A stretch of DNA of 64,000 nt from Fratercula arctica (taxonomy: Eukaryota > Chordata > Aves > Charadriiformes > Alcidae), in assembly GCA_947846985.1 (NCBI GenBank), contig CANTUZ010000002.1, forward strand, positions 135,307,889 to 135,371,888, written 5' to 3'. This document shows positions 11,973-23,735 of this stretch, in pieces; position 1 is the stretch's first letter, and each line of letters starts with the position of its first letter. A program made the translations under genes and the position numbers. Below the pieces are notes generated by a model, which worked only from the letters and a program-made list of their open reading frames with translations, was not told the DNA's origin and did not search any database.

Positions 11973-14029
11973 TTGGTTTCCGACACTGCAAGCCCACACT
12001 TTACAAAAAGTCTTCTAGTGTTGCATAGTTTAGTTTCAAACCTACCCCAGGATTCCTGTCCTTGATAGTGATGCGGGCAATGATTAGATAGTTCTGCAAG
12101 GGTGAATTCATGTACATTTAGTTTTAATTACAAAAGTGGTTTTATTGGTGAATGGCTTTTCTCAGTATGATAGTTACTATTAACTCCATAGCCTCTGGAA
12201 AATCATGTTATCTTTTATTTAAGATAAAAATAACCCACTGAAAGCAGATGACTTCAAAATATATTAGGCTTGATAAAATAAAATTCTTCAGTCTATGCCC
12301 GAACAACTGAATAATACCCTTCCAACTCCTCAAACTACTGAATTTTAAGTATTCAAATAAATTTCTTTGCTCAATGGGATATTTAGAAAGCCACAAGACA
12401 AACATCTATTTGCAATCTGAGCCTGTTTTGCAAAGATTTAATACTGAGGAAGAGCAGAATGAAAATGAAAGAATAAAAAAAAAAAATCAGAATTTAACAG
12501 CAACTTCATAATGTGGTTTCTTTAAAATCACAAACTTTTTTAAAATTTTTTACATTCCTACAGTGGTGCAGATAACTAGAAACCTACTTTTGTTCTGATG
12601 AAGCAGAAATTGTTCTCATGCCAAATCCACCTTTTCTGACAGAATGTAAAATCCTGCTTTTTTACTGGAGTATAATTGTTTTTTTCTTTTATGCACATGC
12701 ATCACAGGTGCATTTACTAGTTAAGAAAGAAATCTCATTAAAAAAAAAAAAAACAACAACAAAACCAAACTTTATTGAGAACTCTCCCCTGTTTTACTTT
12801 TAGTTACCACAGTGGATGTGTCTGGAAGATCTTGTTTTCAAAACTGAATTCCATGAAAGTGTTAAACTGTTGAGCTTGTCATGTCTGGAACCATAAATAT
12901 TTCCAGAGCCATGAATATAACTTTTTAAGTTTCAGTAATTATGTAGTCTGTATGTTCAGAAAGAGAAAAATAACAGCCTGTTCATATAGTCAAACAGCTC
13001 TTAATGATCTATACTTAATTCAATGCCATACATTGCTTGCCAGGTGAGAGAAGAATGCTGAAGTGTAAAAATAAAATGAAAAATCTCATTCCCTTCTCCA
13101 ATCTGCTCACGAAGAAATGCAGGGACAGCAGAACTAGCACTTGGTGTACAGGTGGTCCTGAGGCTGTTCCAGTCCGACTTCAGGACTGCTCAGCAGCTGC
13201 TGCTCAGAGGACTCCACAACACTTAGTTAAAGCTGCTTAAACAGCATTAACTTTGGCCTAGTTGCCATGCACTGAGCTGCGCTAAATATGATGCTGCAGA
13301 GAAAAACTGATTTTTGGCTGTTAAAGCCCTGTCCTCCATTATGCTGAGAAAGCTCAGCTGAACACCCATGGAGATGCTTCTAAGGTCTATTAAGAGGAAA
13401 CAGCATGGAGCTTGCAGTTGCATCAAAGATACTCTATCAGATCAGTGTTACATAAAAAATTACCACAGTCTTAAATGGTGAAGAAAGAACAGTGTGAATA
13501 TGGGAGGCTGATATAAATAACATTTCTGCTTTAATAGTTATCATTTGGAGAGTTTTAGTTTCACAGTATGTAAGATGCTTAAAGAAATATTTCTGTTGGA
13601 TATTGTATTCTTATTGTTGACTTTTAAACGATCAAGTGCTGGATCAAGTTCCAATATTGATAATGATACTCAAAACTATGAGCACACCAAACTAATTCTT
13701 ACCTTTGATCTTTTTTACTTGTTAGAGAACTATTTTTCTGTGTATTATACTCACTGATTGATTTTTGCAAAGCTTGTTGGTTTCTGTGCAGTCCAACTAA
13801 CATCCAAGCTTCCTGACAATATGCCATAATTTATTTTTTTTTTTTGAAAAAAAACCAATAGCATACGAACAATCAATTTAAAGTTCAAAAAGTTCCTTTC
13901 TTAGTCTCTGCTTATGGAAACAAATACCCATCATGCTCCAGGAAGTTCTGCCTGGGCTCCTTTCAAAGGAATTCTTCCATTCATGCTACCTGCATGTCAG
14001 GCTGCATGCTGCATGCTCCATTCATGCCA
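11973..14029. other. Noncoding; small GC-richer patch with palindrome near 13.2 kb
   Basis: Mostly AT-rich. A denser patch at about 13,130-13,280 includes the perfect palindrome CAGCAGCTGCTG at 13,191-13,202. The 67-codon frame over it has no recognisable product. A-runs occur near 12,476-12,487 and 12,740-12,753. Confidence 0.45.
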
Positions 14030-14310
14030 GAGTCTTCTCAGTGGTGGCCACGGGCAGGACAAGAGAAATGGGCACAAATTAAGAAATGTGAAATTCCATC
14101 TGAACACAAGAAAAGAACTTTTCTATTATGAGGTTGGTCACACACTGGCACAGGTTGCCCAGAGAAGTTGTGGAGTCTCTGTCCTTGGAAATAATCAAAA
14201 GTCATCTGGACATTGACCTGGGCAAACAGTCTAGCTGATCCTGCTTGAGCAGGGAGGGTGGACTAGACGATCTCAAGAGGTCCCTTACAATCTCAACAAT
14301 TCTGTGATTT
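14030..14310 (+). mobile_element. CR1 LINE, old 3' fragment
   Basis: The diverged end of a CR1 element of the subfamily ending in ATTCTGTGATT rather than ATTCTATG. Landmarks in order are the TCTTCTCAGTGGTG block, the GACAAGAG block, CACTGGCACAGGTTGCCCAG, the GTTGTGGAGTCTC block, and GACTAGACGATCTC, then AGGTCCCTT and the terminal ATTCTGTGATT near 14,298-14,308. The 100-codon frame crossing it is broken ORF2 sequence and not a gene. Confidence 0.93.
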
Positions 14311-14639
14311 TAGAGTGTCATGAGAGCTCTAACTCCATGCTATGATAAACCATCTCTGAGCTGTGTAGCTTCTAGTTTCTGAAAAAGTTCAATGAGTGCT
14401 CGCTTTGGACTGCTGCACCACAACATCCATGCCGCAACTATTTCATCTTATTTCCATTCTAGTCACATCTGAAAACGTGCTTGCTTGTGAAGCCACGTCT
14501 CTCTTTGGACTTTAAAAGCAGCTGAGATACATAGCAGTATTCATGTTTAAACTTCATTGATATGAATGCAAGGTGGTGGGAAAAAATACTAATCTGAGGT
14601 TTGCAGTTTTTAAAGACATCCAGAGTGCATGTCTGTGCC
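14311..14639. other. Noncoding, nothing recognised
   Basis: Ordinary AT-rich sequence between a CR1 tail and a GC-richer interval. Confidence 0.5.
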
Positions 14640-15056
14640 AGGCAGGAGCAAGAGGCCAGTTGATCCGTGAGGGAGGATGAGTCAGGAGCTGAGAGCAGGT
14701 ATGGCACAGGTAGAGGGGGCAGTGCATCAGGGCAGATGCATCAGGGCAGGGTGGTGAGAGAGACAGGCTCCATCGACAGTCCCAGACAAGGTGAGGTAGC
14801 AAGTCAAGTCCAAGGTCAATCCAAGGGTCCCTTCAGGAAAGGCAGGAGGCATGGCTGGAAACAAGGCTACCTACATTGTAGGTGCAAGGCCTACCCAAGA
14901 AACCTACGAACCAGAACAGCAGAAGACAAGTTTGGGCTCAGGGACACCTACAGCTTAACTCAAGGCAGGTTTGGGTGTCCAGGTATGAGCTTGAATAAAA
15001 CCCCTGTGCCAACGGGCAGAGACAGTGGGTGTCATCAGTATATGCTACTTTTATGA
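14640..15056. other. GC-richer interval with a 129-codon frame and a polyadenylation-type signal
   Basis: This ~400 bp block is clearly richer in G and C than its flanks. It carries a short tandem duplication (GCATCAGGGCAG twice near 14,729-14,752), a plus-strand frame of 129 codons (14,667-15,056) rich in Gly, Arg and Ser, and AATAAA at about 14,995 just before its end. The frame has no family motif I recognise and two overlapping frames exist on the other strand. It could be a solitary LTR, another old repeat, or an untranslated exon; no terminal dinucleotide pair or target duplication was established. Confidence 0.3.
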
Positions 15057-15244
15057 AGCATATGTTCATATGTATCAATGATCTGAAACAACTTTCATTA
15101 AACCTATTATTTTGGTAATTGTGTTTGCTGCTTATGGTCAGTATTTATCAATCAATAACACAATGTATTTATCCTTTTCTTTAGTTTGCTTTCCTCCTTT
15201 AAAGATATACAACATCTAGTGATTTCTACTTTTCCTCTAGCTAG

Positions 15245-15277
15245 TTGCATATATGCAATATAGCTATTGCATATATG
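15245..15277. repeat. Nested palindrome / direct repeat TTGCATATATG
   Basis: TTGCATATATGCAA (15,245-15,258) is a perfect 14-bp palindrome. Eight bases later TTGCATATATG is repeated at 15,267-15,277, and the bases between form a further near-palindrome. The block can fold in several ways. Confidence 0.8.
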
Positions 15278-16833
15278 AAATTTTAAAGAAAATTCCATAT
15301 AGTTCAGAATATTTTTGTTAGTCTTTTTTCTATTATCATTATTACTATTTTGAAGCACAGAAGAATGAATGAACTGCTAGACGTTTGCTTGTCTATTTAG
15401 AGCATCTTTTTTGAGCCTCTCAGAATCCCAGCCAAAAGAAAAGCCTGGGCAATAAGAGGTAGGATATGCAGGAAACCAAACAAAAATCAGATAATTAAGC
15501 ACACCATCATTTTCTGTGCAGCCAGCAAGAGCCTACTAGAACTGTGAGTCTAAATCCTATTCAGTAAAAGCAAGTCCTTCCACTGAATTTAGTAGATACA
15601 GATCATGTCCTGGTGCAGCACAATATAAACAAATACAGAAAAGTCTGTTGGCAAAAAGACATTTTGATACACAGGGTCCAATTAAACCTTAGATGAGAAC
15701 TAAAAAGTAACTGGTGGGTTACAGCCTCTTCAGTTTGATTTTTTATTAGATATAAATAATCTTAATTTTTTCCACTGAACCAGCTTTTCAAGGGCTCTTC
15801 TTGTAGTTGTCATGCAGTTTTAATACACAATGAACGTTCATTACAGCAATATTAATCTGGCAGGCATTACACTTCAAATAATTGCTGCCTGCCTTAATTC
15901 CTGGTTTGTCCTTTTGTAAGCATTAATTACATATGTCAACAACAATCAGTTTAGAGTAAGATAATTGCAGGTATGGAAAAAGGTTACTCTTAGCAAATAT
16001 GTACTTGAAAGATAATGTCTTCATAGTATTAGGATTTTATTTACTTCCAGATCTTCATGAATTTGTTGGAGGCCCCTCAGCTTAGTTATATCAACAAAAT
16101 GGACAGTCCATCGTAATTTTTGGTTTATGTGTTTATGTGATTTTTTTTCATAGCAAACAAGACATGCAGATGTTTGTTGGTGATTTAGAACAAACATACA
16201 GTTATTTAGTGATATTTATTTCACTCCAATATGTTAAAAGACCTACTCAATAATATGCCTTTTTGAAGATACACATAACACTTTTTGCCAGATAGCCTTA
16301 ATTGCAATAATTTTGATACAGATTTCCAGTGTCAATGCTATTGCTCATGTATTTCATCATATAGATGCTCAAAATTCTGTTAGCTGTGGATCCTGGTATT
16401 TTTCAGGGTCTGCAAACATGCCCTGGAGCACAAATTTGTCATGACTTATTTTTTTTAGGTCCTTCTTGTTTTCATTTGCTTTACTTACAAAGTCAAATCA
16501 AGTGTGTCTTCATCATCATGGTAGACATATAAATATTGTTAAAAACATGAAGTGAAAGTGAAACAACAACCTCTATAATTATTTTGATACAGCATTTCAT
16601 TATTTTTACAGGCAGAAAGCCTCTCCTAATATCTTATACCTTTGCAAAGCAGAAGTCTTTTTGTGCTATTCCCAGTGAGTATAGAGGAGAACTGATCAGT
16701 ATTTTGATGTAATAATAAAATTTTACATGCTGGAAGGCTGCTTTCATGTCACCACTTCATCTCCTTCGCAGCGGATATTTCCAGTTTCTTCAGTTTTTGC
16801 TCACAGGTCATGTTTTATCAACTTCCGATAATG
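15278..16833. other. Noncoding; contains a motif-dense block near 15.8-15.97 kb
   Basis: No gene was recognised. Bases 15,800-15,970 contain several TAAT/ATTA motifs and an 8-bp inverted repeat, GGCAGGCA (15,859-15,866) with TGCCTGCC (15,886-15,893). This resembles conserved noncoding DNA but is not proven. Confidence 0.35.
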
Positions 16834-17284
16834 TCATAGAATCATAGAACCATAGATTAGTTTGATTTGGAAGGGACTTTTAAAGGTCATCTAGTCCAAC
16901 CTCCCCTGAAATGAGCAGGAATGTCTTCAACTAGATCACGTTGCTCAGAGTCCCGTCCAACCTGACCTTGAAAGTTTCCAGGAATGGGGCATCTACCACC
17001 TCTCTGGGCAACCTGTGCCAGTGTACACATTGTAAAAAATGTCTTCCTTATATCTAGTCTGAATCTCCCCTCTTTTAGTTTAAAGCCATTACCCCTTGTC
17101 CTGTCATAACAGACCCTGCTACAAAGTTTGTCCCTGTCTTTCCTGTAGTCCCCCTTTAAGTACTGAAAGGCTGCAATTTGGTCTCCTTGGAGTCTCTCTT
17201 CTCCAGGTTGAACAACCCCAACTCTCTCAGCCTGTCTTCATCAGAGAGGTGCTCCAGCCCTCTGATCATCTTCGTGGCCCTCCT

Positions 17285-17620
17285 CTAGACTCGCTCCAAT
17301 AGGCCCATGTCCTTCTTATGTTGGGAGCCCCAGAGCTGGATGCAGTACTCTAGGTGGAGTCCCACGAGAGCAGAGGAGTAGGGCAGAATGGCCTCCCTCG
17401 ACCGGCTGACCATGCTTCTTTTGATGCAGACCAGGGTACAGTCGACTTTCTGGGCTGTGAGCGCACATTGCTGGGTCACGTTGAGCTTCTCATTAACAAA
17501 TACCCCAAAGTCCTTCTCCTCAGGGCTGCTTTCAATCCCTTCATCCCCCAGCCTGTATTTATACCAGGGTTGCCCCAACCCAGATGCAGGACCCGAACTT
17601 AGCCTGGTTGAACCTCAGGA
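17285..17620 (-). pseudogene. CR1 reverse transcriptase C-terminal remnant
   Basis: This lies downstream of the internal junction on the minus strand. The frame at 17,285-17,578 reads YKYRLGDEG, then SSPEEKDFGVFVNEKLNVTQQCA, SMVSRSREAILPYSSAL and LEYCIQLWGSQHKKDMGLLERV. These match in order the CR1 tail seen at 1.9-2.2 kb and 50.5-50.75 kb. It ends where the frame shifts before the RATK segment. Confidence 0.88.
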
Positions 17621-17637
17621 GCTGGAAGTTTGCTGTC

Positions 17638-18110
17638 TTAAAATTGAGTCCTGAGTTTGCTCTTCACCTGACCCATGTCCCTCAGGACTACGAACTCCAC
17701 CAGAGCATGATGACAGCAGCCCAGGCTACCTCCAATCTTGACATCACCAATTAGCTCACTTGCATTGGTGACCATCAGGTCCAGTATTGCCTCTCCTCTC
17801 ATGCGGCTCTCTATTACCTGGCTTAAGAAGTTATTCTCAATGCATTCCAGGAGTCTCCTGGATTGCCTACAGCTGGTTGTGCTACTTTTCCAGCAGATGC
17901 CAGGGTGGTTGAAGCCCACCAGCAGGACAAGAGCCTGCAAGCATGATGCCAGGAGTTGGAGTAAGAAGGCTTTGTCAGTAGGCTCCCCTTGATCGGGCTG
18001 CCTGTATGTAGTACATACCAACCACAAGATTCCCTTTGTTGCCTTGGTCTCTTGTTACCCATGGGCTTTCAACCTGCTTATGGGTATTCTTCAGAGACAG
18101 CTTTTCACAC
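17638..18110 (-). pseudogene. CR1 endonuclease domain remnant (C-terminal half)
   Basis: The longest open part (17,638-18,027, 129 codons) contains YRQPDQGE (family YRPPDQE), ALVLLVGFNHPGICWK (family motif GDFNHPDICWK, whose catalytic Asp is replaced here by a frame-preserving change), RRLLECIENNFLSQVI, and GDVKIGGSLGC followed by a degenerate form of the SDH catalytic motif (CHH). Upstream to about 18,110 the similarity continues in shifted frames. The protein is inactive by every visible criterion. Confidence 0.85.
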
Positions 18111-18289
18111 TCTGTTTTTCACATACCTGTGGTTAGTATTAACCTCCCGAATCCCTCCAATTTGTCTTTGGGCATACTGGGACTTATCTCCTGGCTGAAG
18201 TTTCACCAACTGAAGCAGAATGACATAGCACCTCTCTGTTCCTTATAAAATATTTCTCTTTAAACCTGTCAGAATGACGTTGATTTCTC

Positions 18290-18480
18290 TTGAAACAATA
18301 GCACATTGCCATTGTTTGTCCAATATGCAGTTTGTGGACCAGTATAACTTCTAGGTCATTTTAATCTGCACTGCTGCATACCTAGTTTTACCCAAATATT
18401 TCATCATCTGGTCCAGCTCCCTAGGGCTGATGTTTTGCTCTTGTTCAGCTCAGCCACTTGCATCACATAGTAGGTCTCTG
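18290..18480 (-). mobile_element. Possible very old CR1-like fragment
   Basis: On the minus strand the wording loosely follows the CR1 ORF2 tail: a counterpart of the QLNMSQQC coding block near 18,300-18,350, with a GTGGACCAG / TTCTAGGTC block as in the VDSQL / DLGV region. Identity is low with several gaps, so it could be a separate old insertion, an extension of the neighbouring element, or a false match. Confidence 0.35.
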
Positions 18481-21400
18481 GAAGACTGAACATCAATAGT
18501 TATAGACCTAACATGCTGTCCCTGAAATGGGGCAAAACAGGTAGCTCTTACCTGTCACTTTAAAAAAACAGATCTGCAAGAGAATCTTTGCTTCAAACTA
18601 CCAGAAACTTCTTGAACCATAATCTTCTAACAAAGTAAACAATGACTTTTAAAAACATATTTGATTATACTTATGAGAATGCATAAAATATTTTTTTTTT
18701 GCATACACTGAATTCAGGCTAAAAGTCCAGGAACGACCATAGGGAAAATTTACTTTTCAACCATTGCATATTCAAAGTCACAAACAGTGAGATTATGAGA
18801 TACCTCTTTCAGTAGCTGGATGAATACAGCATACAGCACCAGTACAGGCTTTATCTTTTATTATCTAGAGTTTCCAGATATTTTTACTTTCCTAAATTCT
18901 TTTATTCAAATATTAACTACACAGAGAGGAACAAAAGTTTCTTGATGGTCTGTGTCTGTCCCCGCCCTATCAGTGGTGTATTTGGGGCAGCTGAAAAAAT
19001 GCTGTTTGAACAGTTTCTTATATGATAATTTATATTGAAATGTTTCAAGCTGACAATGAACTGAAGAACAGAATATTGGTTAAGTTAAAATGTATAGCAA
19101 CCTTCTTATATAAGTAAAGAATTCCTGTTTAAAGCATATAAAGAATAAAAGCATATAAAGTATAGAAGCTCATTATTAAGGTCTTATCAGATTTAAAGTT
19201 ATGAAGGGATTCTTTAAAAAGAAAATTACTTTTTATCTACTCATATAATCTACCAATGCAGTGCATTAATAAAACATCTAGCACTTTCAGAAAAGGTTGA
19301 TAATTAGTTGTTGGCACTTAACTACTAATGACAGCTGTAGAGGATATATTCTTAACTTATATTTTATTCAGGTACTAATGGTTAAAGTTAGAAGTGTAAT
19401 TAGCATATCAGGACATGATGATTCATGCTGTTATTGATTTTGTTGCAGCCAACTTTATGCTTCCATCTAAAATTTTCATATTGATTATTTGTGGCTACTG
19501 GTATGCAACCCTTACATCAGATTTCTGTCTAGACAGTAACAACTTTTATAAAATATTTAGTAAGAGTCTCCATGACCCAGGAATTTTCTTGAAGCCTGAT
19601 TTTACTTGCTTATTTTCATTTTAAAGATTGTCAGTAACTGAAAATACAGTGTGATTTTCTGATTTGGAAACCCTGAATAATCTCTGTCTGGAGGCTATAT
19701 TTTTCTGAATGTTATTTTAAATATGCAGAGTGTATTATGGAACAGAAGAATTTTAGCATATTGCATTTATTAATCATAAAGAGGGTGCAGGATACTGGGA
19801 TCTAAGTACATTCCACGTCAGCAGAAATTAACCTAGAAGAAAAACACTTAAGCCAGACATCCTGAATATAAAGAATACATTTTTTTTCTAGTAGAATATT
19901 TTTAATCTATCAGTTAGCTCTGAGGACTTAAGAGCTAGATGGTCTTTTGTGTGGGAAATACCCTTGCAGAGGACACAAAAGTCTGCCAAATTCTAAACAG
20001 GTTTTACTTATAGAAAAAAATATATAGTTGAGACCCATCACAGTCACCTTTCTGGAAATGGGAGCTCAGGACAGTAATCACACACTCCCCTCCAGACTTC
20101 TGGGACCACCTAATCAAAGTGTGATGCAGAGGGGCTCAGGCTAGAAGCATACAGAGAAAAGGAGAAAGAGAGAAAGTTGCATCTTGAGATCTCAGGCAGA
20201 TGACTTGGCATCTAAAATAGGGGAATGTCAAGACTGTGGAGATTTTTTCCACAAATCTTCATTCTTTGATATCATAGCCACAACTATCTATGTGCTGATA
20301 TTTGGAATAGTTGCAACACAAAAAGGTTATTATATGGGGGTCTAATTTGCATAGGCTGTTGGACCCATATTTGTACTGAGTTCATATCCTTGAATTTTAG
20401 ATGAAGAGAACCCAGATAGAATTCAGGGAAGGAAACCCAAGGTGCTAACATCCCACACAGAAAAGACAAGCAATCAGGACTTAATGTGGCTTATGAACCA
20501 CATAGATGTTGGTCAAGGAACTGGTAAATGAAGCAAGGTTTCACCATGGTTAGGAAATAAATTGTGATATGTCTGGAATATGGAAGATTTTCTTCAATTA
20601 CTTTAGGAAAAAAGAAGACAAGAAGGGCCATTATCAGGAGCACATAAAGAAGTGTTTAAGAATTCTTTTACTCATTCAAGGTAAACTGTCCAGGTAAGGC
20701 TCATTACAAGAATGAAAGTAGGAACAAGGTGGTGCCACATTTAAGGTAAAGGAAAAACATCTTCCAATCTCATGTCATCTAGATATATATGAGATATTGC
20801 GAACGCAACGTTTGTAAGCGTTTGTTACAATTCAAAATACCAACTGAATCAATACCCACCAGTGTGCTCGGTATTTATGAGCATCCATGTGAATGTGACT
20901 TGCCTTGCATATGCTTTTTGGGAAGGTCTATTAGAATCAGTAACCTTATGTGCATGCAAACACATGTATTAGAGGGAACAAGTATAGTTGCTATCTGTTG
21001 TTCATTATCTGTCATCCTCCTTTTTAAAAAGTTTTCATCATCCACTGAAGGCACAAACAGTGCTATGTGCCTAAGGAGACCAGTCACACAAGTTAATGGC
21101 TATCAAAAAGCTAAATTGAACAACATTCAAAGACCTTATAGATTGAAATATTTTGTTATTTACTGAACACCTTCTAAGACCACACAACATGTACAGCAAC
21201 TGGGCCATGGTTTTTAATGCTTTATTGACAGAAAGAAAGGGTATCATCAATTTAGACTGCAATCTTTCTAGGTCAAAAAGTTTTCCTCACGTTGCAAACA
21301 TATAGCCACTGTTAATACTAAATAAATAATAATGGTAACTGGAGTACAAAGAGGGACAAAGTCAATTTCAAAGATGTAGAGAAATATATTTTTACAACAT

Positions 21401-22255
21401 TGTCTCTAGCTACAGAAAGAAAAGTGCTTATGATGAAACTTGAATGCTGAACCACAGGGGAGAGTCTGAAGTCACAGGTCATATCACTGGGGCATTTGTA
21501 GATATACTACCAGCTTTACACTGCAGTCAGACCTAAAATAAAGAGAAAATACTAAATATTTGAATTCTAGTTTATAGCTAAAAGTGGAGACTTTTTAAAA
21601 AGAACCAAATTCATTATCATTTATTTAAAGCAGAACTCTATTGAATTAGCTTGCAACAAACTGGAGACTTACTGGTGTTTGTTTTAGTTGTTACAGCCTT
21701 CATTCTATTATTTAAAAAATAGTCTGAGTAAAGGACTGAACTTCCCAATCACACCAGAACTGGTTTAAAATAACATGATAGTGGGGAGTTCCCATTTACA
21801 CGTGTTTTCTTTTATGAAGTCAAAATAAACTATAACCTTTCTGCCAGGAGTCAGCAACAAAAAACACTATGCTGAGAATAGCCGGAGGATCCCCTCTAAA
21901 TTTAATCAATAAGTGTGCTTCAAACTTCATTTGGAAACCTGGAAAAACTAAATATCTCTACTGGGCAATCATGAAAGCTAATGGTTTCTCCTCTTGTGAG
22001 CTCTCACTCTGGAATAAAAACCTTATTGATATAAAAGGAAAAGAAAATGGATTTGGGAAATAATAGCTAAGGATAACTACAAATAAAGGAGATTCATTAA
22101 CAGCCTCGTAGTTTCTTGGGCAGCAGGTTTTTCCTCAGTATTCCCATCTGTCAGATAGGGCAAAATATTAAGAGGCCTTTCATGTGAACTGGCTAAAAAA
22201 CCTGAGGTTTTGATTTAGAGATTTTTTTAATCCAATTTCAGTTCAAACCAAACTG
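18481..22255. other. Noncoding; short direct repeat at 19.13 kb, CpG-bearing patch at 20.8 kb
   Basis: No credible gene was found. AAAGCATATAAAG occurs at 19,131-19,143 and again at 19,148-19,160. The 125-codon plus frame at 20,789-21,166 begins in a small CpG cluster near 20,800-20,825 but has no domain signature, and a frame this long is expected by chance once or twice in a window this size. Confidence 0.45.
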
Positions 22256-22284
22256 ACACCCCCCACCCCCCCCTTTTTTTTTTC
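22256..22284. repeat. C-run followed by T-run
   Basis: A cytosine-rich run interrupted by a single A (CCCCCACCCCCCCC type) is followed immediately by ten or more T. It is an abrupt all-pyrimidine tract with the potential to form unusual DNA structure. Confidence 0.85.
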
Positions 22285-22429
22285 TTTAATTTCCCATATG
22301 TTTGGATGGATGACACATCTATACCACAGTGGTATAGCTGAGTTCAGGTGCACAGCTGAAGCGAGTCCAAAGTCCTTTGGCAGATGGGTCAGATGGGCTA
22401 CTGCAGAGCCACAGGATTACAGACATCTC

Positions 22430-22625
22430 TTCAGGCTGAAAAAATACAGATCCCTCAGCCTTCTATATGGCCCCAAACCATCCTTGTGGTTCTCCAACGG
22501 GCTCATTCCAGTTTGATTGCTCCAGTTTGTACTGGGGATCCCCAAGCTGGACACAGTACTCCAGACGCAGCTCCACAAGCACAAAATAAAGGGGAATGAT
22601 CACCTCCATTTCGCTACCCCAAAAC
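22430..22625 (-). mobile_element. CR1 LINE, old internal 3' fragment
   Basis: On the minus strand it matches the CR1 ORF2 tail. A frame near 22,463-22,702 contains MEVIIPLYFVLVELRLEYCVQLGDPQYKLE, the counterpart of the [21 protein letters not shown] segment of the younger copies. The block after it matches the region equivalent to LVRALE through REL. The 3' tail is missing, and the wording is diverged with no intact frame. Confidence 0.8.
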
Positions 22626-23647
22626 ATCAGTGTAAAGCAGGACCTTATCTGAGCTGGTATAACTTTGTTGCTGACTTCTGCATCTTCACCTCTGGTGTGC
22701 AATTTAAGTCATTCCCAGACACCTAGAGGTCTTCAAAATGTAGCAAAACCACTCCTCATCCACGTATTGAATGATTTTTATTTTTTTAACCACTAGTTTT
22801 TCCCTTCAGAGTGCTTCAGGCTCTCTCTTCCTCCGTGATCCATTCAAGACTAAGAAGTTAACTTCTCTCCGCAACATCACCAAAGTTCTAAATAAGCACT
22901 CCCTAAATATGCTGCCCCACATACTTAAATGAGAGTGTGTCTTATGTCTTCTGTTAAAAATAAATCTGTCTTTTTTATTTTGCTCTTTTTCCAGGAAAGC
23001 TAGCAAATAATGTATACTGAGACACTATTAATTCTTTATTTATTTTGCCTGTGGTAGCAGTATCCAAAATGAACAAAACAAAACTAACAAAGTTTTGACT
23101 CTGTTTCTGGAAAACACAAACACTTAAAGCTAAAATACTTCATAGAGCTTTTAAAGTGAAGAAGCTTTCTGAAGATTATCCATGTGTGTAGCTATTATAC
23201 CTGGATACATAACATTTATGTCATTCTTTTTGCCTATACAATACCTGTCTAGAATAAGAGTGAGGGGGTCTTGAAAACTTTTCAGTACATTGGGTGAAAA
23301 AGAAGTATGACAGCAGAAAACATCTGATAAATTAAATTTGACATGTTTTTTATCTATATAAAATGGATGCTGAACAGCTGGTAATTGCAAATATTTTAGC
23401 AGTCATTTTTGATGTGGAATATTGCTTCTGTGCTCAACATTAATGAGATGTGAGTTGTACTTCATCAAATTGACAGTTCTTAGGTTTTTTTGATGGGCAC
23501 GTGATACCTTTCTCTGAACAGTGGATAATGGATACATTTACCTGTGAAAAGAAGGAAAAATTCTTAGTTTTATTACCTGCCAGGGGCCTACTTTGCCTAT
23601 GCATTGTGAAGCTGTGAAACAAATATATGGGTCCACAGAAATCGAAT
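22626..23647. other. Noncoding, nothing recognised
   Basis: Ordinary AT-rich sequence; short minus-strand frames near 22,806-23,390 show no recognisable domains. Confidence 0.5.
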
Positions 23648-23735
23648 AGGTAGAAAAAGGTAAAAATAAATGGTAAAAATAAAAGATAAAAAAAAAAAAA
23701 GGTAAAAAAAAAAAGTAAAAATAAATGGAAAAAGC
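23648..23735. repeat. A-rich imperfect tandem repeat (GGTAAAAATAAAT-type)
   Basis: Units resembling GGTAAAAATAAAT recur about five to six times, interspersed with pure A-runs. The Phe/Leu-rich minus-strand frame over this area (23,440-23,793) is the translation of the repeat and not a gene. Confidence 0.85.

Larger units (their letters stand above)
16834..18120 (-). mobile_element. CR1 LINE, internally deleted copy (endonuclease fused to RT C-terminal region)
   Basis: Read on the minus strand, the element runs from about 18,120 down to its 3' end at 16,834, where the complement of the ATTCTATG tail lies. It starts inside the endonuclease domain, passes through the endonuclease C-terminal half and the start of the linker, then near 17,625 jumps straight to sequence equivalent to FNKAKC of the reverse transcriptase thumb region. 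The catalytic RT core is absent. Compared with the copy at 48-51 kb, about 1.3-1.4 kb is missing. Many stops and substitutions show that it is old. Confidence 0.9.

Noticed and set aside
14640..15056. Solitary endogenous retrovirus LTR
   Set aside because: No TG...CA ends, primer-binding site or target-site duplication could be established, and no retroviral coding sequence was recognised in the window, so it is listed only as a block of unknown origin.
20789..21166. 125-codon plus-strand frame
   Set aside because: No motif, and overlapped by open frames on the other strand. One or two frames of this length are expected by chance in 64 kb of AT-rich DNA.
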